In this document: positions 44,255 through 49,974 of the stretch, one piece after another
Layout of the letters: each line of letters starts with the position of its first letter
Numbering within the stretch: position 1 is the first letter of the stretch
Assembly: GCF_013184985.2 (NCBI RefSeq)
Contig: NZ_CP063418.1
Span: forward strand, 496,001 to 560,000
Direction: 5' to 3'
Source: Actinomyces faecalis
GTDB taxonomy: Bacteria > Actinomycetota > Actinomycetes > Actinomycetales > Actinomycetaceae
DNA length: 64,000 nucleotides
Position numbers and translations under genes: made by a program
The notes under the pieces: model-generated
Database searches by the model: none
Told to the model about the DNA's origin: nothing
Seen by the model: only the letters and a program-made list of their open reading frames with translations

Positions 44255-44824
44255 CTACTGGGCCTCTCGGAGGCCGTTCTCCCAGCACGACAGTGCGCCG
44301 TACAGGACTATCGCACTTCCTAGGGTCGTTGCGATGGCGAGCCGTACCTTGGTCTGAATGTGTGTCTTATAGACATTCCACGTGAGCCCGTTGTATGCGG
44401 CGTTCTTTCCAGCCTCTCTGGCCAGCTGGCACCCGCCCCAGAGCGAGCCGACAATAACCGCCACCATTCCTGCAACCGCGGCTGGGGTCATCCTGTCCTC
44501 TCCCGCTTCCATCTCTTCGTTGAGGATGATGGCGAGCTCCTCTGCGCTGGAGATATCAGAATCGGGAAGATAGGCGTCGAAGGCGAGGGGGTCTACCTTG
44601 TACCTCCTGGTGGACGGATTGAACTTGATGACGTCGTTGAACAAGTGGTGGATGCTTCGCATTGCTGCTTTGCGCTGCTGCTCCGAGGGAGTGGCGGGGC
44701 ACGCTGTCGTGTCGGCGTGGGCTTGACCGCTGACGAGGCTTAAGGACAGGGCTCCGATTCCGCTCCCTGCTGTCGTCAGGAAAGCCTGGCGCGAGATACG
44801 GTGGGCATGGGTGCACCTCCTCAT
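44255..44824 (-). CDS. Cassette A secreted protein with hydrophobic C-terminal half
   Basis: From ATG 44824: 189 residues. A signal sequence (HRISRQAFLTTAGSGIGAL to about A37; Tat-like but with RQ, not RR) is followed by a charged middle region. Two hydrophobic segments lie at about 113-131 (TPAAVAGMVAVIVGSLWGG) and 162-179, each ending in Cys (C132, C180). The strong ribosome site AGGAGGTG points instead to ATG 44808, which is out of frame and stops after ten codons. Either 44824 is used without a ribosome site or one base has been lost in the signal region. No family recognised; a secreted membrane-active protein is my inference. Confidence 0.55.
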   Translation of the reverse strand: MRRCTHAHRISRQAFLTTAGSGIGALSLSLVSGQAHADTTACPATPSEQQRKAAMRSIHHLFNDVIKFNPSTRRYKVDPLAFDAYLPDSDISSAEELAIILNEEMEAGEDRMTPAAVAGMVAVIVGSLWGGCQLAREAGKNAAYNGLTWNVYKTHIQTKVRLAIATTLGSAIVLYGALSCWENGLREAQ

Positions 44825-44845
44825 CGATTTGTTATGTAAATCACA

Positions 44846-44874
44846 ATGATAGTGCTGAGGTGTGAGTATGTCCA
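44846..44874 (-). promoter_or_regulatory. Cassette A promoter
   Basis: TGGACA (44869-44874) and TATCAT (44846-44851) on the minus strand are 17 bases apart. A GTGTG...CACAC dyad (44860-44864, 44873-44877) overlaps the -35 side. The predicted transcript starts near 44839, before AGGAGGTG. Confidence 0.6.
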
Positions 44875-44906
44875 CACTGCTGTCAGTGGTGATGACCGTG
44901 GCCCTG

Positions 44907-45840
44907 GGCTAGGCCTCGCCCACATCGGTAAAGGCGAAGACCTCCATGCCCTCGATATGCACTTGTGTGCGCCTGTCCCGCGTCAGTGGATCAAGTAGAT
45001 CATCCCGCGCTGACTCCTGCGAACGGACTCGAAAGAGTCTCGGTCCGTTCCCCTCGCCAGCGCTAGCTATTAGTCCGGCACCATGAGTGAGCTCTGGATC
45101 ATCAGGCAACAGGGGCGGAACATCATCTCCACCGCAACTGGCCCGGCTGCGGTACCACCAACGAGACGACGGGCAGCGGCGATAAGTTCGTCGTCCATAG
45201 GCACGGCGAGGACGCTACGGAAACTTCGGGCCAGTCAATGAAGTGACCGGTGTCAATCATGACAGTCAGCGGGATATGTTCGGGAGCGAAGCTGAGCCGT
45301 GGTGCCAGGCGCAGGTCGAGGCGGATATCGGAATCGCGCTGGATACACCTGCCTAGTTCGAACTTGACCCCAGCCTTCAACAATGTCACGGGTAGATCTA
45401 GAGGTATGAGGCAGCCACACAACCAGTGCTTGCGTTCTTTTGGCCGCCCACTGATTGTCGGTGGAACGCGCAAGCCGGGCGACCGGACGCTGTATGACCC
45501 ACACAGGCTGCGGGCTGGCGAGGGCGTCAGTGGGGATGCGTCCCTTGCGCGACTGAAGAGCAGATTATGTGGCGCTGCCGTCCTTGAACGGCAGTTGCGT
45601 GGATCACGCTGCGGCCTCAAAGTAGGCGATGGAGACTGCTACGGCGCATGGGCCGATGGATTCAAGGACACGGTCCACAATCCAGCTGTTGTCCTCGACG
45701 AGGAAATCCATTCAGCCGACTCGGCGCTCACCATCCATGATAACTGCGTCCAGGTCGCGTGTTGTGCGCTCAAGACTAGTCACTGGCAGGCCGTCAATGA
45801 CTGTCAGGTCAGATGGCTGAGAGCGGTCGTGTGGAGGTGT
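44907..45840 (-). pseudogene. Degenerate gene remnants, minus strand
   Basis: Short coding-like stretches in changing frames: LTVIDGLPVTSLERTTRDLD, FLVEDNSWIVDRVLESIG then PCAVAVSIAYFEAAA, FAPEHIPLTVMIDTGHFIDW, MDDELIAAARRLVGGTAAGP, and PLTRDRRTQVHIEGMEVFAF ending at TAG 44909. The first resembles the middle of AbiEi-type antitoxins, so an abandoned AbiEi/AbiEii-like locus is possible but weakly supported. At least three frame changes are needed to join the pieces. No intact gene is supported here. Confidence 0.35.
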
Positions 45841-45915
45841 ACGCGATAAATCTGTTGCAGCGTGGTCAGGTGCATCTCCTTAGGAAACGTGGTGCAGCCG
45901 TGGAGTTCGGCTGCG

Positions 45916-45956
45916 CTGAAGCGGGTCGCCGCCTCGTAGGAGGCGACCCGCTTCAG
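45916..45956. terminator. Perfect 15-bp hairpin in the island
   Basis: CTGAAGCGGGTCGCC (45916-45930) pairs exactly with 45942-45956 around an 11-base loop. It lies between a degenerate minus-strand region and a short plus-strand ORF. A terminator is the simplest reading; a recombination site is also possible. Confidence 0.5.
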
Positions 45957-45973
45957 GGGAGGTAGTCTCCACC

Positions 45974-46187
45974 GTGAAAGCGTTGCGGGTTTGGGCTGAG
46001 GGCCAGGGTCTCCTGGCCGAGGTGGTCCCCGGCCGCCGTGGCATCTACGCCCCCGCTCGCACGAATCGCGTCGATCGGGCCGACGGCACGGTGGTTTGGG
46101 TCAGCTGATGCGGCGATCCGTGTCCTCCTGCTGCCCGAGGAGGCATACGAGGCGGCCATGGTTGCGGCGGCCTGTGGGCAAAAATGA
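45974..46187 (+). pseudogene. Short element protein, frameshifted
   Basis: GTG 45974 opens KALRVWAEGQGLLAEVVPGR then RGIYAPARTNRVDRADGTVV and stops at 46108. A neighbouring frame continues ADAAIRVLLLPEEAYEAAMV to TGA at 46187. Together about 70 residues with good codon bias. The family is not recognised; proteins of this size are frequent next to rep genes in actinobacterial elements. Confidence 0.4.
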
Positions 46188-46380
46188 CCCCTCCCCGGAG
46201 AGGGCTATAGATGCTCCCCGCGCGCACGCGCGAAAGGCCTCCATCCCTTGCTCGGAGCCGCTTCGCGGCTCTGAATCAATTGCGCAGTGCCTGGCGGCTC
46301 TGCGGCCGGGCCAGACCCTCCCAGCAGATCGCTACCGGTCGTGGTGGGCCAGGCGCACTACGAGAAGCTAGGACGCGGAC

Positions 46381-46865
46381 GTGGTCGCTTTAGCCCGTCT
46401 TCCTGCCGAAATTGCGCCGGTTCCGCGCCAGACTACGGATCGCTGGATCGCGTACGAGATCCGCGATTTCGTAAGTGCAGGCTGGACGCTTAGCGATGTC
46501 CTCCATGCGCTCGATCACTGGCCTGATGGCACCGCCTGGGCGATGACGACTCGCTCATTGCAGCACGTCCACCACTGACTCCGCTTCCGCCTCCAGCACT
46601 GGACCGACCCGCAGGGGAAGCCTCTGCCGTCGCGCTCCCAGGTGGCGCAGCGCCAACATGCGTGAGACCTGGCTGCTATCGCCGCTGATCGGGCCGCGCG
46701 GCGGCCACGCCGGTGCCGCACCGAGATGCTGCCACACATGATCCAGTCTCAGTGCGCTCTCCTGGCCTGCGCCAGCACACCAGCACACCGCCATCCAGCA
46801 ACGCCTCCAGAGAACTGGAGGCCGAAGTCACCACAGGCCTGGATGTCAAGAAATTCGCTCAGTAG
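46381..46865 (+). pseudogene. Replication-initiator (Rep) C-terminal remnant
   Basis: The frame from GTG 46381 gives LPAEIAPVPRQTTDRWIAYE and FVSAGWTLSDVLHALDHWPD, then HVHH, TGA, LRFRLQHWTDPQGKPLPSRS QVAQRQHA, TGA, DLAAIAADRAA, and in another frame ELEAEVTTGLDVKKFAQ. The first blocks resemble the C-terminal region of Rep proteins of actinobacterial integrative elements. Both TGA codons sit where Trp would fit. The last bases overlap the end of cassette B's small gene. Confidence 0.45.
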
Positions 46866-47073
46866 TCCTCAATTTCTTAAAAATGACTTTTGTTATCCGA
46901 ATGCTTGCTATGGCTATAACGGAAACTCCGATACCCTTGTGTATGTTGACGGAAGCGTAGTTTTCCGTAAGTAGTTCCGGGACTATAAGACTAAAAGCGA
47001 GGGCTATTAAAACAATTGAAATTAGCGCCCCGGTTGCAGCGAAAACTTTCATACGTCGATTGGTGCTGTGCAT
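46846..47073 (-). CDS. Cassette B small two-helix membrane protein (candidate immunity)
   Basis: A 75-residue protein with a basic start (HSTNRRMK), hydrophobic segments at about 9-31 (VFAATGALISIVLIALAFSL) and 47-66 (GIGVSVIAIASI), and a Lys/Arg-rich C-terminus. The ATG at 47073 is 13 bases after the secreted-protein stop, with AAAAGAG upstream. The gene is strikingly AT-rich compared with the chromosome, so it came from another genome. No family recognised. Confidence 0.6.
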   Translation of the reverse strand: MHSTNRRMKVFAATGALISIVLIALAFSLIVPELLTENYASVNIHKGIGVSVIAIASIRITKVIFKKLRTTERIS

Positions 47074-47086
47074 GGGGTACTCTTTT

Positions 47087-47718
47087 CTATCCGAAGGGGT
47101 TGCACACAGGAGGCCCTACGAAAGCGTGGTGAATGTATGACCATCCGTCTGAATGCATGCACAGATTGGCATACGCAACAACAACTCCTGCAATTATGGG
47201 ACCAGCCTCAGGAATGAGAGCCGTTAGTGCGGCGCCTCCGTTGATCTTGTTCACGAGCCATTGATCGATCTGATACTCATAGCCCCACCAGTGGGCAATT
47301 ACATGAAAATGGCTTGTGTTGATAATGGGGACCTTGAAAGCGCGGGTTTCGGCAATGGTGGTGGCGGATCCTGGGGGCGAAGTTAAATCGCCTGCATACG
47401 TTAGGTCGCCTGCATAGGCTAAATCGCCCTTTGTGATGCGCTGTGCAACATTGTTCCAATGTTCCGTCAGAAGGCGAAGACCTTCTGGCGGGACAGATTT
47501 CATTACTTCCTCAGGTGCATTTAGTACATATCCGGAGGGCGTTGCCTCGATGTACTTCTCGAGGACCACGAATGACTGTTCTGATACTTGAGATGAGATC
47601 TGAGAGGATTGCGTCCCGCTGGGTGTGTATGTAGAGGCGGCGGCTACGGGGCTTGTCGTAAAGGCGAAGATGCAGGCGCGGCGCCGACGGTGATGCGACG
47701 GAAAAGAGTTGTGTTCAT
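47087..47718 (-). pseudogene. Cassette B secreted protein, frameshifted in signal peptide
   Basis: From ATG 47718, MNTTLFRRITVGAA is followed one base out of frame by CIFAFTTSPVAAAS, together a clean signal peptide. The rest (about 180 aa) is intact: VLEKYIEATPSGYVLNAPEE, a GDLxYA repeat (GDLAYAGDLTYAGDLT), a hydrophobic stretch (GGAALTALIPEAGPIIAGVV) and a two-Cys tail (LCMHSDGWSYIHHAFVG, then PPVCNPFG). The shift lies near 47671-47685 and equals loss of one base. Read strictly, only a product lacking the signal peptide could form (GTG 47569). AT-rich like its partner. Confidence 0.6.
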
Positions 47719-47725
47719 AGAGTCA

Positions 47726-47754
47726 ATTATGATGTCGGTCACACGCGGTGTCAA
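47726..47754 (-). promoter_or_regulatory. Cassette B promoter, leaderless
   Basis: Minus-strand TTGACA (47749-47754) and CATAAT (47726-47731) are 17 bases apart, near-perfect consensus. The ATG at 47718 lies seven bases past the -10, so the transcript should begin at the start codon. An ACAC-N3-GTGT dyad (47741-47751) overlaps the -35. Confidence 0.75.
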
Positions 47755-48048
47755 TAGTTGTTAGCCTTGGTTCTGGGGGGGGGCTCGGCCCGCTGTGGGT
47801 CTACATCAGAGGGACCTCTAGGTGGTGGGTGGAACTCTTCTGGGTTGATCTCGACAGATCCTGAGGGTGGGCCCTGTGGGCGATCTGGCGTGTCGGCGGC
47901 GTTCTGTGGGCATCTCTAAGGGGGCCCTAGTGAGCGGGTCGCATGGGCCGCGGACCTGCGCGCCATCGCCAGGCCGCCCACCAAAGGGGTGAGCGCAGAC
48001 GATAGGGAGGCTGCGCGACCCATGGCCGAAGAGCTGACACACTGAATT
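47755..48048. other. Gap with gene debris
   Basis: About 290 bases with a run of nine G near 47776. One coding-like tail reads VAWAADLRAIARPPTKGVSA then DDREAARPMAEELTH and ends in TGA about five bases before the duplicated promoter copy. It could be the end of a lost element gene. Nothing intact is supported. Confidence 0.35.
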
Positions 48049-48133
48049 ATTTTCGTTATACGATATTGGTATACCGGTGCGAATGACTGACGAGCGCCTC
48101 CAGGCACTGGAGACCGAGGCTACCGCTACGTGA
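48049..48133 (+). pseudogene. Duplicate of the RHH antitoxin promoter and first codons
   Basis: The first 46 bases match 49103-49148 at 43 positions, covering operator, start region and first codons. The reading frame from ATG 48083 (MTDERLQALETEATAT) then stops at TGA 48131-48133. It is a truncated second copy of the toxin-antitoxin operon head. Confidence 0.7.
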
Positions 48134-48183
48134 GCCATCCGCACCCACGCCATCACCGAAGTAGCAATGTCACCCAGGACCTA

Positions 48184-48213
48184 TTGTGATCACCGGCACA
48201 TGTGATGTAGGAT
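48184..48213 (+). promoter_or_regulatory. Cassette C promoter
   Basis: TTGTGA (48184-48189) and TAGGAT (48208-48213) are 18 bases apart. The palindrome CACATGTG (48197-48204) lies in the spacer. The transcript should start near 48220, which excludes ATG 48212 and favours GTG 48260. Confidence 0.5.
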
Positions 48214-48259
48214 GCTTCTACGAATCCCGTCCCACCTCTCTTCCCGAAAAATTGTTGCC

Positions 48260-48853
48260 GTGATAAAGACCCCCGTTTTCAGATCATTGTCCGCGTTCCT
48301 TGTGGTCGGCTGCATGGCAGCGTCCGCTGCAGTGCCCGCAGAAGCAGCACCTGTTCCCAGCTCGTCGGTCAGCGTTAACACGCAGGAGGCAGCACCAGAG
48401 GTGACACCTTCTCAATTCATTGAGGGGCTCGACCAACTCGTGGATGCAGGGAAGATCAAGTTGCTGTCTAGCCAGGTCACCCTTGCCTCAACCATCCGAA
48501 GGTACGCAGTTCTGTCACCTGAGGATGACTCGCCGATCCTCTCCTTCGAGACTCAGATCCCACGGTATGCGCCCCGTATTGGAGGGGCGATGTGGGGGTG
48601 GCAACCGGTCATCACGTTCAACCAGACTGACCAGAAGGCTATTAAGACCAGCGGTGCGGCAGCAGTTACCGCGATGGCTGCTGCCGCTGCCGCCCTTCTT
48701 GCTGAGACGGTCGTAGGAAGTTTGATCTCCGCCGGTGTGATCGCCGCTGTCGGTGGAGCTGCGAGCGTGTATGTCGGAAAGAATGGGATCTGTCCGAGGA
48801 GTCGTCCCACTCTGCAGGTCGGCACGGTTACGCTAGATGCGAGGTGTGTATGA
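48260..48853 (+). CDS. Cassette C secreted protein with hydrophobic Ala-rich region
   Basis: From GTG 48260: 197 residues. The signal peptide is IKTPVFRSLSAFLVVGCMAA to about AEAA. A soluble middle follows (FIEGLDQLVDAGKIKLLSSQ; PRYAPRIGGAMWGWQPVITF), then about 40 hydrophobic residues (GAAAVTAMAAAAAALLAETV, VGSLISAGVIAAVGGAASVY) and a short tail with two Cys (GICPRSRPT; LDARCV). The frame is open back to ATG 48212, but that overlaps the -10. The small membrane gene overlaps its stop (ATGA). The plan recalls SdpC-type precursors of Bacillus, without sequence evidence. Confidence 0.6.
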   Translation: MIKTPVFRSLSAFLVVGCMAASAAVPAEAAPVPSSSVSVNTQEAAPEVTPSQFIEGLDQLVDAGKIKLLSSQVTLASTIRRYAVLSPEDDSPILSFETQIPRYAPRIGGAMWGWQPVITFNQTDQKAIKTSGAAAVTAMAAAAAALLAETVVGSLISAGVIAAVGGAASVYVGKNGICPRSRPTLQVGTVTLDARCV

Positions 48854-49044
48854 GAGGTCCTCGTGAGGGTTTGGGTGTCAAAATAATCGCCTTCGGTGCT
48901 GCGGCCCTCGTCGTGTTCATTGTCTGCGGTCTCGTCCTTGTCGCGCTTGGAGTTGAGGCGTCGACAGTGGCCTTCATTGAGGTTGTTGTGGCCTGTGTGC
49001 TCGGCACCATGTTCGGTAGGTGGCTCCGCGTCCGTTCAAGGTAG
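48850..49044 (+). CDS. Cassette C small two-helix membrane protein (candidate immunity)
   Basis: A 64-residue protein with start RGPREGLGVK, hydrophobic segments at about 11-33 (IIAFGAAALVVFIVCGLVLV) and 38-55 (STVAFIEVVVACVLGTMF), and a basic end (GRWLRVRSR). The ATG overlaps the secreted-protein stop by four bases, so translation is coupled. This is the tightest coupling of the three cassettes. Both ends are predicted cytoplasmic. Confidence 0.65.
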   Translation: MRGPREGLGVKIIAFGAAALVVFIVCGLVLVALGVEASTVAFIEVVVACVLGTMFGRWLRVRSR

Positions 49045-49094
49045 GTGCCGTCTAGGCCTGTCCTGATTTGTCTGGGTAGGCCTAAAAAGTGGCG

Positions 49095-49125
49095 TGCCAA
49101 CCATTTTCGTTATACGAAATTGGCA
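49095..49125. promoter_or_regulatory. Operator of the RHH toxin-antitoxin pair
   Basis: TTTCGT-TAT-ACGAAA (49105-49119) is a 6-bp dyad enclosed by TGCCAA (49095-49100) and TTGGCA (49120-49125), just before the antitoxin start. The inner dyad recurs, nearly intact, in the duplicate at 48051. Autorepression by the RHH protein is likely. Confidence 0.6.
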
Positions 49126-49364
49126 TGCCGGTGCGAATGACTGACGAGCAGCTGCAGGCCTGGACCGCCGAGGCTGAAGCGGGCTACGACGTGGCCGCGC
49201 TCAAGCGTCGTGGCCGCGGCCGTCCTGGGCGGGGTGCCAGCCCGTCTCAGGTGATCGCCGTGCGCCTGATAGACGATGAAATCGAGATTCTGGATCGCAT
49301 GGCCGCGACCCAGAATCTGACCCGCTCCGAGGCCCTGCGCCGCGCCCTGATGAGCGCCGCGTGA
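49125..49364 (+). CDS. Ribbon-helix-helix antitoxin
   Basis: A 79-residue protein. The N-terminal part (MTDEQLQAWTAEAEAGYDVA) probably contacts the toxin. The C-terminal RHH domain reads SQVIAVRLIDDEIEILDRMA then ATQNLTRSEALRRALMSAA. Order and GTGA overlap with the toxin gene are typical for actinobacterial RHH/BrnT-like pairs. ATG 49137 is an alternative start. Confidence 0.75.
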   Translation: MPVRMTDEQLQAWTAEAEAGYDVAALKRRGRGRPGRGASPSQVIAVRLIDDEIEILDRMAATQNLTRSEALRRALMSAA

Positions 49365-49600
49365 GGATCATCGACTCTGCCCGAAAACACGGGATCAGCG
49401 ACAACGCGATTCAGGCTGCCTCCTGGCCCGCATGGGTCGAACCCCTCGATGAGAAGGGCGAGCAGTGGCGGGAACTGCGCCTCGGTTTCGACACCAAAGC
49501 CCGGCTCCTGGAGATGGTCGTGGTGTGCGCATCTGACGGTGACGAGGTTCTGATTCACGCGATGAAGGCGCGCCCGAAGTACATCGACCTGCTGCCCTAA
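49361..49600 (+). CDS. BrnT-like toxin
   Basis: A 79-residue protein: MRIIDSARKHGISDNAIQAA, WRELRLGFDTKARLLEMVVV, and the end IHAMKARPKYIDLLP. The pattern of a short HxxxxGIS helix, a small beta sheet and the R/K-x-x-Y/x-D-L end matches small actinobacterial BrnT-like toxins, which are presumed RNases. The start is GTG 49361, overlapping the antitoxin stop. Frame and length look intact. Confidence 0.7.
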   Translation: MRIIDSARKHGISDNAIQAASWPAWVEPLDEKGEQWRELRLGFDTKARLLEMVVVCASDGDEVLIHAMKARPKYIDLLP

Positions 49601-49631
49601 GACAACGGGGCGGGGTTGCCTGCCGTCAGGG

Positions 49632-49696
49632 CCGATGGGGCTCGGCGGGAGGCTTCCCGCCTGGGAACCTCTGGCTGCCGCCTAGCACCCCATCGG
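49632..49696. repeat. Nested inverted repeats after the toxin gene
   Basis: CCGATGGGG (49632-49640) pairs with CCCCATCGG (49688-49696). Inside is a tight hairpin, GGCGGGA-GGCT-TCCCGCC (49644-49661). The inner one may terminate the toxin operon; the outer arm enlarges the structure. Confidence 0.5.
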
Positions 49697-49759
49697 AACG
49701 CGGGACCGCCCACAGGTAGGTCCTCAGCCGGGGGCGGTGTGCCTGGCTGAACCGGCAGC

Positions 49760-49840
49760 GTCCCCGATCTGCTCACCTCGGGGACTGCACTTGCCACACA
49801 GGTCCGCACGACGGGTGTCATGCCCTGTCGTGCGGACCTG
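49760..49840. other. Inverted-repeat cluster before the relaxase gene, candidate oriT
   Basis: GTCCCCGA/TCGGGGAC (49760-49785) is followed by a perfect 14-bp pair, CAGGTCCGCACGAC with GTCGTGCGGACCTG (49799-49812, 49827-49840). A further dyad, CAATTCC-TTC-GGAATTG, lies at 49920-49936. Several hairpins in the roughly 300 bases before a MobF relaxase gene are the usual setting of a transfer origin. The 14-bp hairpin could instead be a terminator. Confidence 0.4.
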
Positions 49841-49974
49841 GCGAACCTGGTAAACCCCTCCCGCACGCGCGGACGGACCACAACAAGCCCGCATGGGCTA
49901 CTTTTGTACTGGGCAATGGCAATTCCTTCGGAATTGGGGTCGTGCGTCGCCTATCGCTCGGAAGGAGGTTGGCT

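Noticed and set aside
45250..45849. Plus-strand ORF of 199 codons
   Set aside because: The residues look random and the better coding signal, though broken, is on the minus strand.
40787..46640. TGA used as a tryptophan codon
   Set aside because: Most intact genes here (mtrA, uppP, the nar operon) terminate with TGA, so a genome-wide reassignment is excluded.
47380..47435. CRISPR-like short repeats
   Set aside because: Only a 21-base coding repeat in one gene (GDLxYA); no spacers, no cas genes in the window.
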